Positions 22,904 through 31,273 of a stretch of DNA of 45,634 bases are shown here, piece after piece (within the stretch, counting starts at the first letter, position 1; every line of letters starts with the position of its first letter). The notes beneath the pieces were generated by a model. It did not search any database. It was not told the origin of the DNA and saw only the letters and a list, made by a program, of their open reading frames with translations. Both the position numbers and the translations under genes were made by a program. Location of the stretch: positions 2,716-48,349 of the forward strand of contig PLDF01000181.1 of NCBI GenBank assembly GCA_003135055.1. Reading direction: 5' to 3'. Source of the DNA: Bryobacterales bacterium. GTDB lineage: Bacteria > Acidobacteriota > Terriglobia > Bryobacterales > Bryobacteraceae.

Positions 22904-23596
22904 TCATTCGGCTTTCCCCTGCGTAAACATATATCCCACGCCGCGCACGGTGCGGATGGGCGTCATGTCGCCCCGCTCCAGCTTCTTTCGCAGATGACTG
23001 ATGTGGACGTCGAGCGAGCGCTCATATGGATTCGATTCGCGTTGATGCAGCGCCGCGGTCAATTCATCGCGCGACACGATTCGACCCGCCGAGCGCGCCA
23101 GCAGATCGAGAATATCGAACTCGATCGAAGTCACGTCGATGCGCTCGGCTCCCGCCCAGACTTCCCGCGTGCGCGCATCGAGCGTGAGCCCGTCGATTTC
23201 AAGCGCCGGCGTCTTGCCTTGCTCGGTCGGGCCGGCTCGCCGCAACACCGCCCGGATGCGCGCCAGCAGCTCGTCGGGTCCGAACGGCTTGGGCAGATAA
23301 TCGTCCGCCCCCGCGTTGAGTCCGGCGATGCGGTCGCGTTCCTCGATGCGGGCAGTGAGCATGATGACCGGCACGGAACTGCGCCGGCGCAATTGCTTCA
23401 GCACTTCGAATCCGTCGAGCGCGGGCAGCATTCCGTCCAGAATCACCAGAGCGAAGTTTCCCTCGAGCGCGCGCGCCAGACCGCGGCGGCCGTCGTAGGC
23501 CGCTTCCAGCGTAAATTCGTGCTGGGAAAAGAAATCGGTCATCAGAGCGCAAAGCTCAACATCATCCTCGACTAGAAGGATCAACTTATCGGCCAT
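22904..23596 (-). CDS. OmpR/CpxR-type response regulator
   Basis: A 230-aa DNA-binding response regulator. The receiver has the acidic pocket LLVEDD, phosphoacceptor D54 in VILDGMLP, T81 and K103 in YLPKPFGP. The C-terminal winged helix has FDILDLLARSAGRIVSRDEL and SLDVHISHLRKKLERGD with the final VRGVGYMF. It precedes the histidine kinase by 11 bp in the same operon. A family B repeat lies just upstream of its start. The targets are unknown; the divergent DUF5666-like and TonB receptor genes are candidates by position only. Confidence 0.93.
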   Translation of the reverse strand: MADKLILLVEDDVELCALMTDFFSQHEFTLEAAYDGRRGLARALEGNFALVILDGMLPALDGFEVLKQLRRRSSVPVIMLTARIEERDRIAGLNAGADDYLPKPFGPDELLARIRAVLRRAGPTEQGKTPALEIDGLTLDARTREVWAGAERIDVTSIEFDILDLLARSAGRIVSRDELTAALHQRESNPYERSLDVHISHLRKKLERGDMTPIRTVRGVGYMFTQGKAE

Positions 23597-23604
23597 CGCT
23601 TATT

Positions 23605-23626
23605 CGCTCCCTTACGGTCGCGGCTC
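23605..23626 (-). repeat. Dispersed repeat family B, copy 2
   Basis: The minus strand reads GAGCCGCGACCGTAAGGGAG, identical to the copy at 43-65. It sits 9 bp upstream of the response-regulator start. Confidence 0.75.
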
Positions 23627-23644
23627 TGTTCGGTCGGTTTATCG

Positions 23645-23755
23645 GCCATCTCTGCTCTTGTAACCCATTGCGGTTCGGATGCGCATCCGGGCGCGGAACG
23701 CCTGGGCGGCTGCCATCTCTACTCCCTTGTAACCTATTGCGGTTCGGATACGTAC
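23645..23755 (+). repeat. Two tandem imperfect repeats of about 67 bp
   Basis: GCCATCTCTGCTCTTGTAAC (23645) and GCCATCTCTACTCCCTTGTA (23712) begin two copies. Both continue with a CATTGCGGTTCGGAT-like stretch. They lie between the divergent response-regulator and DUF5666-like genes and could hold binding sites for a regulator. Confidence 0.55.
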
Positions 23756-23810
23756 CGCATTTACAAAAATTAACGGTCCGGATCGCCTGGGCTGTCGTCT
23801 CATAGAAGTA

Positions 23811-24941
23811 ATGAATAGGTCATTTGCGCTCCTGTTTCTTTGCGCCGCCGCATTTGCGCAGACCATGCCGAAATCGATTGTCGGCTCCATCACTGCGTTC
23901 AAGGCTGAGGATGCGGTTGTCGTCGTGAAGCCGGACAACACGGATGCGGTGAGCGTCAAACTGACGCCGGATACGGTCTTCCAACGCATCGCGCCGGGGG
24001 AGCGCGATTTAAAAAAAGCCGCCGCCATGAACATGACCGATATGGCCCTTGGCGATCGCGTGCTGGTGTCGTTCAAGACCGGCGGCGCCGAAGCGCTCCG
24101 CATTCTGGTGATGTCGTCCACCGACATACAAAAGCGCAACGATGCCGATACTCTCGATTGGACCAGGCGCGGCGTATCCGGAGTGGTCGCGGCGAAGGCC
24201 GGAAACATTTTAACGCTCAAGAAACGCAGCTTGACGGGCGAGATCGTAATGACGGTGACGGTCGACGATAAAGCGGTATACCGGCGTTATAACTCGGATT
24301 CGGTAAAGTTCGCCGACGCCAGAGTCAGCAAGCTGGACGAAGTGAGCGTCGGCGATCAACTCCGCGCCCGCGGCGTGAAAAGCGAGGATGGGTTGAAAGT
24401 GGCCGCCGAAGAAGTGGTCTTCGGAACGTTCGTGACCAAAGCCGGCGCCATCACCGCGATCAATCCGGAAACGAAAGAAGTCACTGTCTCCGAGTTAGGA
24501 ACGAATAAGCCCCTGGTGGTCAAATTCACCGTGGATTCGCAAATTAAGAAGATGCCCGACATGATGGGCATGATGGCGGCAGGCCGTGGCGGAGCGTCTG
24601 GTTCTGCGATGAGCCCTCCGCCGAACCCAGCGGCGGGCCCTCCCGCAGGCTCTCCCAATGCTGCCGGCCACATGCCGGATGTGGCGCAAATGCTGGAACA
24701 CGCGCCGGAGGCAAAGCTCGACGATTTGAAAATAGGCGAAAAAATAGTGGTTTCGAGCACGAAAGGCGCGAAGCCGGGCGAAATTACCGCCATCATGCTG
24801 CTGGGCAACGCGGACATGCTGATTCGGATGGCAACGGTTCCGAGCGGCCGGGGCGCGGGCGCCGGCGCGCCAGGCGCGGGCATGATGGGAATGGGTGGCG
24901 GACTGCAAACCCTCGATCTGCCCTCCATGATCATGAACTAA
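23811..24941 (+). CDS. Secreted protein with DUF5666-like repeats and a Gly/Pro/Met-rich C-terminus
   Basis: A 376-aa exported protein with signal peptide MNRSFALLFLCAAAFAQ. It has two or three beta-barrel-like repeats resembling DUF5666 (IVGSITAFKAEDAVVVVKPD, GVSGVVAAKAGNILTLKKRS and KAGAITAINPETKEVTVSEL). The last third is rich in Pro, Gly, Ala and Met (PPPNPAAGPPAGSPNAAGHM, then GAGMMGMGGGLQ). It lies 42 bp before the TonB-dependent receptor and shares MMG/GGG-rich segments with it, so a joint envelope role is likely by inference. Function unknown. Confidence 0.7.
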   Translation: MNRSFALLFLCAAAFAQTMPKSIVGSITAFKAEDAVVVVKPDNTDAVSVKLTPDTVFQRIAPGERDLKKAAAMNMTDMALGDRVLVSFKTGGAEALRILVMSSTDIQKRNDADTLDWTRRGVSGVVAAKAGNILTLKKRSLTGEIVMTVTVDDKAVYRRYNSDSVKFADARVSKLDEVSVGDQLRARGVKSEDGLKVAAEEVVFGTFVTKAGAITAINPETKEVTVSELGTNKPLVVKFTVDSQIKKMPDMMGMMAAGRGGASGSAMSPPPNPAAGPPAGSPNAAGHMPDVAQMLEHAPEAKLDDLKIGEKIVVSSTKGAKPGEITAIMLLGNADMLIRMATVPSGRGAGAGAPGAGMMGMGGGLQTLDLPSMIMN

Positions 24942-24983
24942 GATCATGAGCTAACACGCGGCTAACAACAACATTCTTACAAC

Positions 24984-27971
24984 ATGAAAACTACATCTAT
25001 CTGTACTCTTATAGTGTCTTGTCTTGCGCTCGCTCTACAGGCGCAGACTCCGCCCGCGAGCCTTCGCGGCGCAGTGACCGACCCTTCCGGCGCGTCGGTT
25101 CCAGGGGCCGTGGTGCAGCTTCTCGGCCCCGGAGCGGAGCAGCGCGCGACTTCTCGCACAACCACCGACGGCAATGGGCAATACTCGTTCCTCACGCTTC
25201 CAGCCGGCAAGTACGCCGTCCGCATAACGGCCAAGGGGTTCACGGTGAGCGAGAAACAGGATCTTGACATCGCCTCGCCACAGACGCTCGACTTCCAACT
25301 GACCATCGCAACCGAGGCCCAGGTGGTGAACGTCGCGGACACCACCCCCGGGCAGGTGAGCACCGATCCCGGTTCGAACGGCGATGCGCTCGTGCTGCAC
25401 GCCAAAGAATTAGAAACGCTATCGGACGATCCGGACGAGCTCGCGCAGCAGTTGCAGGCGATGGCCGGACCGTCGGCGGGCCCGAGCGGCGGCCAGATTT
25501 ACATCGATGGATTCACCGGCGGGAACCTGCCTCCGAAATCGTCGATCCGCGAAATCCGCATCAATTCCAATCCCTACGCGCCGGAGTACGACATGCCAGG
25601 CTTCGGGCGCATTGAGATTTTTACCTTGCCCGGAACGGACTCCTTCCACGGGCAAGTGTTTCTTCAGTACAACAATCAGGACTTCAACTCACGCAGCGCG
25701 CTTTTCACAGGGGCCTCGCTTCCACCTTATAAGCAGCTTTTCGGAGGCTTCAGCGTCAGCGGACCGTTGAAGAAAAGCAAAGCTTCGTTCGGTCTCGATT
25801 TTGAGCGGCGCCAGATTAGCGAGAATGCGTTCATTCTGGCGACCACGCTCGATAGCAATTTCAATCCGCAGACCATCAATCAGGGCATCGTGACGCCGCA
25901 GACGCGTATGACCGTCTCTCCCCGCCTCGACTACCAGATCAACGAGAAGAATACGCTGGTGGCGCGTTTTCAGAACACGCGCATTGGGCAGGACGACAAC
26001 GGCGTCGGCAGTTACAGTCTGCTATCCCAGGCTTATAACACCACCAACCAGGAAAATACGCTCCAGCTCACCGAGACAGCGGTGTTAAGCGCGAACACGA
26101 TCAATGAAACGCGATTTCAGTACCAGCACATCACGTCGAACAACATCGCCGCCGATACCGCGCCGCAGATCAACGTGCCGGGGTCGTTCGTCAGCGGCGG
26201 CTCGGCGGCCGGCAATTTCGGCAGCACGCAGAATAACTTCGAGCTGACCAACAATACGACGCATACGTTCGGCGCGCACTCATTCAAATGGGGCTCCCGC
26301 GTCCGCGAAGCTTCGATCGGCAATACGTCCGAGACGGATTTTAACGGAGCGTACACGTTCCTCGGCGGGACCGGTCCGATGCTCGATGCGAACAATCAGC
26401 CGATCGCGGGCAGTACGGAGGAGCTCACCGCGCTCCAGGTCTATCAACGGACGCTGATCGGCCAGCAAGCGGGATTAACCGATGCGCAGATCCGGCTGCT
26501 GGGCGGCGGCGCGACGCAATTTCAACTGGGCGCGGGAACACCCACGATCCGCGTGCGGCAGTTCGACATCGGGCTCTACGCCAACGACGACTGGCGCTTG
26601 CGGCCGAACCTGACGCTGAGCCTGGGCCTGCGCTATGAGAATCAGACGAATATCGGCGACAACGGAAATTTCGCGCCGCGCGTGGGCTTTGCGTGGGGCA
26701 TGGACGCACGCACCGGCAAGCCGGCGAAAACCGTTCTGCGCGGCGGCTTCGGCGTCTTCTACTCCCGTATCCCGTTGGGCTCGACGCTCAGTTCCGAGCT
26801 CTACAACGGCGTCACCCAGCAATCGTACTTCATCACCGATCCGGCGTTTTTCCCGGCGATTCCCAGCATCGGCCAGCTAACAAAATCGCCACAGCAATTG
26901 CAGGAGCTATATGCCGGGATCGTGGCGCCGCGATCCTATCAGGGAAGCCTGTCGGTGGACCGGACGATCAACAAATACGCCCGCATCACGGCGCAGTACA
27001 TGACTAATCGCGGGGTGCATCTGACGCGGACGGTGAACATCAACACTCCCCTCGACGGAGTGTATCCTTTTGGCGATTCAACCTTGCGCGAGTTGACGGA
27101 ATCGAATGGCTTCAGCCGGACGAATCAGTTGATTTTTTCGCCGAACGTCAGCTACAAGAAGCTTTTCCTGTTCGGTTTCTACGCCCTCTCATATGGCAAG
27201 GACGACAACGAGGGAATGCCGGCCAATCCGTACAATCTGAGAGCGGAGTGGGGACCATCCACATACGCCGATGTGCGGCAGCGCGCGGTGATCGGGACCA
27301 GTCTCCCGCTGCCGTGGCAGCTCAGCATCAGCCCGTTCCTGATCATGAGCAGCGGAACGCCGTATAACATCACGACGGGCATCGATTCGCTGGACGAAGG
27401 CGTCGCGGCGGAGCGTCCCTCGCTTGCTACTAACGTGACAGCCGCGAGCTGCACGGGTACTGGCTTCAAATATGAAGCCGGCTACGGGTGCTTCAACCTG
27501 AATCCGGCGCCGGGCACGGCGATCGGGCGGAACACCGGCGTTGGTCCGGCGAATGAGACGCTGATGCTTCGGCTGGCGCGGACATGGGCGTTCGGCACGA
27601 AGGGCGAGACGGGCCTGCAGCAGGGCGGCGGCGGCCCGATGATGGGCGGTCCGCCTCCGGGTGGCGGCGGCGGTGGCGGCGGTCCGCGAGGCGGCGGTGG
27701 TGGTCCTCCGCCGGGCGGCGGCGGTGGTGGCGGCCCGATGATGATGGGTGGCGGCGGCAGCGCGGGGAAAAAATACAGCGTGACGATGAGCGTGCAGGCG
27801 TCCAATGCTCTGAATCACACGAATTTCGGGCCACCGGTGGGAAACCTTTCGTCGCCGTACTTTGGCGAATCGATCAGCCTCGCGTCGGGCTTCGGACCTC
27901 CGGGCGGAGGCAGCGGCGGATCGCCGACCTATAACCGGAAAATCACGCTGCAGATGCGGTTTACGTTTTAG
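24984..27971 (+). CDS. TonB-dependent receptor, Oar-like, with carboxypeptidase-regulatory N-terminus
   Basis: A 995-aa outer-membrane protein. A signal peptide (about residues 1-20) precedes a carboxypeptidase-regulatory-like domain (SLRGAVTDPSGASVPGAVVQ, residues 24-105). A plug-like region follows (GGQIYIDGFTGGNLPPKSSI), then a long beta-barrel ending in ITLQMRFTF with the terminal aromatic. Such receptors take up large or glycan substrates in Acidobacteriota and Bacteroidota. An unusual run of Gly, Pro and Met lies at about residues 877-928, near the last strands. A SusD partner is absent, as is normal for the Oar type. The ligand is unknown. Confidence 0.9.
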   Translation: MKTTSICTLIVSCLALALQAQTPPASLRGAVTDPSGASVPGAVVQLLGPGAEQRATSRTTTDGNGQYSFLTLPAGKYAVRITAKGFTVSEKQDLDIASPQTLDFQLTIATEAQVVNVADTTPGQVSTDPGSNGDALVLHAKELETLSDDPDELAQQLQAMAGPSAGPSGGQIYIDGFTGGNLPPKSSIREIRINSNPYAPEYDMPGFGRIEIFTLPGTDSFHGQVFLQYNNQDFNSRSALFTGASLPPYKQLFGGFSVSGPLKKSKASFGLDFERRQISENAFILATTLDSNFNPQTINQGIVTPQTRMTVSPRLDYQINEKNTLVARFQNTRIGQDDNGVGSYSLLSQAYNTTNQENTLQLTETAVLSANTINETRFQYQHITSNNIAADTAPQINVPGSFVSGGSAAGNFGSTQNNFELTNNTTHTFGAHSFKWGSRVREASIGNTSETDFNGAYTFLGGTGPMLDANNQPIAGSTEELTALQVYQRTLIGQQAGLTDAQIRLLGGGATQFQLGAGTPTIRVRQFDIGLYANDDWRLRPNLTLSLGLRYENQTNIGDNGNFAPRVGFAWGMDARTGKPAKTVLRGGFGVFYSRIPLGSTLSSELYNGVTQQSYFITDPAFFPAIPSIGQLTKSPQQLQELYAGIVAPRSYQGSLSVDRTINKYARITAQYMTNRGVHLTRTVNINTPLDGVYPFGDSTLRELTESNGFSRTNQLIFSPNVSYKKLFLFGFYALSYGKDDNEGMPANPYNLRAEWGPSTYADVRQRAVIGTSLPLPWQLSISPFLIMSSGTPYNITTGIDSLDEGVAAERPSLATNVTAASCTGTGFKYEAGYGCFNLNPAPGTAIGRNTGVGPANETLMLRLARTWAFGTKGETGLQQGGGGPMMGGPPPGGGGGGGGPRGGGGGPPPGGGGGGGPMMMGGGGSAGKKYSVTMSVQASNALNHTNFGPPVGNLSSPYFGESISLASGFGPPGGGSGGSPTYNRKITLQMRFTF

Positions 27972-28200
27972 GGAGTGGGGTGAGGAAGGGGCGCGCGCCG
28001 CGTTGCCCGTGTGAACACCGATTTCAGCTTGGACCCTGCTGGGCTGTGTTCGATGGCTGCTTGCTTGGAATCGAGCGGGACTTCTTGCCAGCGCGGCGCA
28101 GAATGGCGGCTGGCCCGACGCATGTAGCGTAACTCGGTTCGGCCGTCAAAGCTAACGTCTTTCGGGTCTAGGCAATCGGCATGTTCGGGTCCTGCCACCA

Positions 28201-28765
28201 TCACTCTTCCCTAGCGAACCTCGGACTGTCCGTCAACGTGGGCCGCCTCTCCGGACGCTTTTCGCTTTGCTTACGTTCCTTGCTCGGAAGCATAGAGACC
28301 AAATAGGCCTGCGCGGCAGGTTCCTCCCGGATGGTGTGCCAGCTTTTGAATGCTTCGGCGATCGCATCGATGTGCATCAGCACTTCCGTCAAATCCCATT
28401 CTCGGGCGGCGTTGTAATCCGCTTCGTTGCGATGATATTGCGCCTGTCCAAAGGCGTCGGTAACGTTGTAAAAATGGTAGGCGAGAGTTCTCTCCGGCCC
28501 TTCTGGCGGCTTCTTTTGGAAATAGTTGTTCAGTTCGGTGACTTTCTTATCGGCGGCTTGCTTCATCGGCCCGTGATCGAATACCGTCCCAGGATGGCCC
28601 GTAATTCAGGTCGCTGCCAGTTCGCGGTAGCTTCGGAAATCAGTAGATGAAAGAGGGCATAATACGCCGTCGAAACGGCTCGGCGCAAACTCGGCTGGTG
28701 AGGATAGTCGGGACGGAGGTTAGCGAGTTCCTGGCCAACTCAAGCAATTCATTGGCGTAGGCCAT
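28201..28765 (-). pseudogene. Frameshifted HEPN-like gene
   Basis: ATG 28765 starts MAYANELLELAR. The next frame continues ELANLRPDYPHQPSLRRAVS, then TAYYALFHLLISEATANWQR and LRAILGRY. The first frame type resumes with FDHGPMKQAADKKVTELNNY to TGA 28201 and carries AQYHRNEADYNAAREWDLTE. RRAVSTAYYALFHLL is the core helix of many HEPN proteins. Two single-base shifts (near 28728 and 28570) break an otherwise coherent protein of about 185 aa. It starts 3 bp after the small gene 28769-29089, in the manner of a TA pair. HEPN toxins are RNases or AMPylation targets. An internal ATG at 28566 leaves a 121-aa C-terminal fragment. Confidence 0.65.
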
Positions 28766-28768
28766 CGA

Positions 28769-29089
28769 TCACGCCGACCGTTGGGCCTGCTCCGACTTCG
28801 TAAGAAAGTCGAAGTAGGGGAGGACTCCCCATTCTTCGAGAGGCTGCACTTGCTGGACGATAGATTGCGAAATCTGTCTGGCGAGAGGAAGAAGTTGGGC
28901 GCGCGGTATTCCATCGGCGAGAACGACTTGAAAGAAGACAGCCGATTCTCCGTTCCGATCGTTGCCGAGCGTTGGCGTCACGGCAACGGCGTCTGGCTGC
29001 AAGGCGCCGGCCGCTCTGGTGACGGCCGCAAAGAACTGCGGTTGATGTGCGAAAGCCTTCGCGAGGTACACGAAGCCATTATCCCGCAT
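28769..29089 (-). CDS. Small protein of 106 aa paired with a HEPN gene
   Basis: ATG 29089 (MRDNGFVYLAKAFAHQPQFF) to TGA 28769. The sequence is consistently protein-like: AAVTRAAGALQPDAVAVTPT, then SAVFFQVVLADGIPRAQLLP, then IVQQVQPLEEWGVLPYFDF. The frame is open upstream to 29323, but that part is low in family-like character. The tight 3-bp spacing to the HEPN pseudogene suggests that it is the antitoxin or partner of a two-gene module. I do not recognise its family by name. A short alpha/beta fold is plausible. Confidence 0.5.
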   Translation of the reverse strand: MRDNGFVYLAKAFAHQPQFFAAVTRAAGALQPDAVAVTPTLGNDRNGESAVFFQVVLADGIPRAQLLPLARQISQSIVQQVQPLEEWGVLPYFDFLTKSEQAQRSA

Positions 29090-29337
29090 CTCGCGGCAAT
29101 CTGCCGAAATCGCTCGGGAAGCCGTTATGCAAGCTGTCCGTATCCCGTCGCAGAGGCGAGCCTGTAGGTGACCAGCCTGAGCGGATAGCGCGTGGGGCAA
29201 AAGGCAAGGTTGCTCATTCCGCTCATGCGGCCTCCGCTGTTTGCGGACATCATCATTCCTCCGAGCCTTCGCAAGGGCGCCAGCGTGCATCGGCGCGGAT
29301 CGGGTATCGCCGAAATCGACCATTTATCCGGGTGCGC

Positions 29338-29343
29338 TAGAAT
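29338..29343 (+). promoter_or_regulatory. Putative -10 box of the enoyl-CoA hydratase operon
   Basis: TAGAAT begins 15 nt before ATG 29353, giving a leader of only a few bases. TCGACC at 29316-29321 is a possible -35. The stretch 29090-29337 upstream has no gene I can support. Confidence 0.4.
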
Positions 29344-29352
29344 GATTCGTTA

Positions 29353-30138
29353 ATGCCCCACAGCTATCTCCTGGTCGAAGTGGACGATGCCGGCATCGCG
29401 CTGGTCTCAATCAACCGCCCGGACAAGCTGAACGCGCTTTCGGGCGCGGTGGTGGCGGAACTGGAAGACGTATTCGCCGGCATTGCGCGCGATAGTTCCA
29501 TCCGCGCCCTCATCCTCACCGGCGTGGGGGAAAAGGCGTTCGTGGCCGGCGCCGACATCCAGGAACTCTCGCAGCTTACGGCCTTTGAAGCGCGCCAGTT
29601 CGCGGTGCGCGGGCAACGGACGTTCCGGATGCTCGAGACCATGCCGAAGCCGTCGGTGGCGGCAATTAACGGCTATGCGTTGGGAGGCGGGCTGGAACTC
29701 GCCATGGCTTGCACTGTGCGGTTCGCGGCCGAGAGCGCCAAAATGGGGCAGCCGGAAGTGAAACTCGGGATCATTCCCGGCTACGGCGGCACGCAGCGGC
29801 TGCCACGGCTGGTGGGCCGCGGGCGCGCGCTGGAACTGCTACTATCGGGCGAGCCTGTCCCCGCCGCCGAGGCGCTTCGCATTGGGTTGGTGAATGCCGT
29901 CGTCCCGCAATGCGACCTGTTGAGCCACAGCCGGGCATGGCTGGGCAAGATCTTAGCCAATGCGCCGCTGGCATTGGGCCTGGTTATGGAGGCGGTGGAC
30001 GCCGGCTTGAACGTCAGTTTGGAAGAGGGCCTGCGTTTCGAAGCGGCGGCGTTCGGCGTGAGCGCGGCAACGGAAGATCGCCGCGAGGGAACTCGCGCAT
30101 TCCTGGAAAAGCGCCGCGCCGTTTTCGCGGGAAAGTGA
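29353..30138 (+). CDS. Enoyl-CoA hydratase/isomerase family protein
   Basis: A 261-aa crotonase-fold enzyme that probably hydrates short- or medium-chain trans-2-enoyl-CoA in beta-oxidation. The oxyanion-hole segments are KAFVAGADIQEL and AINGYALGGGLELAMAC. Both catalytic glutamates of true hydratases are present: E115 in GGLELA and E135 in GQPEVKLGIIPGYGGTQRLP. The C-terminal helices end VFAGK. It is 3 bp upstream of ribH in the same direction, so it is probably the first gene of this operon. Confidence 0.9.
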   Translation: MPHSYLLVEVDDAGIALVSINRPDKLNALSGAVVAELEDVFAGIARDSSIRALILTGVGEKAFVAGADIQELSQLTAFEARQFAVRGQRTFRMLETMPKPSVAAINGYALGGGLELAMACTVRFAAESAKMGQPEVKLGIIPGYGGTQRLPRLVGRGRALELLLSGEPVPAAEALRIGLVNAVVPQCDLLSHSRAWLGKILANAPLALGLVMEAVDAGLNVSLEEGLRFEAAAFGVSAATEDRREGTRAFLEKRRAVFAGK

Positions 30139-30141
30139 GAC

Positions 30142-30618
30142 ATGTCTAAAGTATTCGAAGGCCATCTATCGGCGGCCGGTTTGCGGTTTGCCATCGTGGT
30201 GAGCCGCTTCAACAGTTTCATCACCGAGCGCCTACTTGCGGGCGCCATGGATGCGTTGACGCGCACGGGCGCGGACGCCGGTCAGATCGACACGGTGAGA
30301 GTGCCTGGCGCCTGGGAAATCCCGTTGGTGGCGGCCGAATTGGCGCGCCAGCACCGTTACGACGCCGTGATCTGCCTGAGCGCCGTGATTCGCGGCGAGA
30401 CTCCGCATTTCGATTACGTGGCCGCCGAGGCCGCCAAGGGAATTGCGCATGCCGCCGCCGAAACCGGAGTGCCGGTGGCGTTCGGCGTGGTCACCGCCAA
30501 CACGATGGAACAGGCTATCGACCGCGCGGGCGGCAAGAGCGGCAATAAAGGCTTCGACGCCGCCATGACGGCCATTGAAATGGCCAACCTGATGCGCGCG
30601 CTGCGCCAGGGCGCCTGA
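30142..30618 (+). CDS. ribH: 6,7-dimethyl-8-ribityllumazine synthase
   Basis: A 158-aa enzyme that joins 5-amino-6-ribitylaminouracil and dihydroxybutanone phosphate to lumazine, the riboflavin precursor. Signatures are [17 protein letters not shown], the substrate loop [13 protein letters not shown], and [20 protein letters not shown] with the catalytic His. [20 protein letters not shown] follows. The stop codon overlaps the start of nusB by one base, the conserved ribH-nusB pairing. No FMN riboswitch is visible upstream. Confidence 0.95.
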   Translation: MSKVFEGHLSAAGLRFAIVVSRFNSFITERLLAGAMDALTRTGADAGQIDTVRVPGAWEIPLVAAELARQHRYDAVICLSAVIRGETPHFDYVAAEAAKGIAHAAAETGVPVAFGVVTANTMEQAIDRAGGKSGNKGFDAAMTAIEMANLMRALRQGA

Positions 30619-31046
30619 TGCCGTCACGCCACAAGTCCAGAGAGCGCGCCTTGCAGATTCTTTTTTCCTGGGATGCCCGCCGGCAACCGGTGGACGATGC
30701 CATCAACGCGTATTTCGATACGATCTATTCGGGAGAGCACACGCAGCACGATGCCTTCGCGTCGGCGCTGGTACGCGGCGCCGTGGGACACGCCACCGAG
30801 CTGGACGCATGCATCACGCGGCACGCCGAACACTGGCGCCTCGACCGCATGCCCACGGTGGACCGCAACATCCTGCGGCTTGCGGTCTTCGAGCTGACGT
30901 TCGAGGGCACGCCCGCCGCGGTGGCCATCGACGAGGCCATCGAGCTGGCGCGGAAGTTCTCGAACGAGGAATCGGCGCAGTTCGTCAACGGCGTGCTGGA
31001 TGCGGTTCACCGCGAGCTGGGGGCGGCCAGACAGGCGCCGGGCTGA
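30618..31046 (+). CDS. nusB: Transcription antitermination factor NusB
   Basis: A 142-aa all-helical RNA-binding protein that acts with NusE (S10) at boxA in rRNA antitermination. It starts PSRHKSRERALQILFSWDAR, typical of NusB, and has DRMPTVDRNILRLAVFEL and VAIDEAIELARKFSNEES, then FVNGVLDAV. It starts within the ribH stop (TGATG). It is normal length. A family B repeat follows at 31068. Confidence 0.95.
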   Translation: MPSRHKSRERALQILFSWDARRQPVDDAINAYFDTIYSGEHTQHDAFASALVRGAVGHATELDACITRHAEHWRLDRMPTVDRNILRLAVFELTFEGTPAAVAIDEAIELARKFSNEESAQFVNGVLDAVHRELGAARQAPG

Positions 31047-31067
31047 GCCCGCACGGTGCAGCCAAGA

Positions 31068-31130
31068 CCACTCCCTCACGGTCGTGGCTCCGAACGGAGC
31101 CGGGCCCAGAGGGCGCCGCGTCAGCAAGCG
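31068..31130 (-). repeat. Dispersed repeat family B, copy 3 (extended)
   Basis: The minus strand carries CGCTTGCTGACGCGGCGCCC, then GGAGCCACGACCGTGAGGGA. This longer form also appears at 39271-39327, so the full element is about 60 bp. Confidence 0.75.
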
Positions 31131-31246
31131 GTCTGCCAATACCTGGCCGAACTTTCGAAATAGTGTGCTTCAGTCTCGGATGCCGAGCGCTCGGAGCGCC
31201 TCGGGAATCGCAGGCCATGGCCCGGGCTGGGCCCGCGCCACCACGT

Positions 31247-31252
31247 TATACT
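31247..31252 (+). promoter_or_regulatory. Putative -10 box of the S41 protease gene
   Basis: TATACT lies 27 nt before ATG 31274. It sits in the 3' part of the gap after nusB, so the protease probably has its own promoter. Confidence 0.45.
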
Positions 31253-31273
31253 CGGATTAGAGGCAACGGTTCC

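Noticed and set aside
27482..27834. Proline-rich minus-strand frames
   Set aside because: They are the reverse reading of the Gly-rich run in the TonB receptor, not a separate protein.
29090..29352. N-terminal extension of the small gene 28769-29089 up to 29323
   Set aside because: The frame is open, but the residues are Arg/His/Cys-rich and unlike the rest. ATG 29089 fits better, and no ribosome site is seen at 29323.
30100..30142. FMN riboswitch before ribH
   Set aside because: Only 3 bp separate ribH from the hydratase gene, and no RFN-like helices are visible upstream of the operon.
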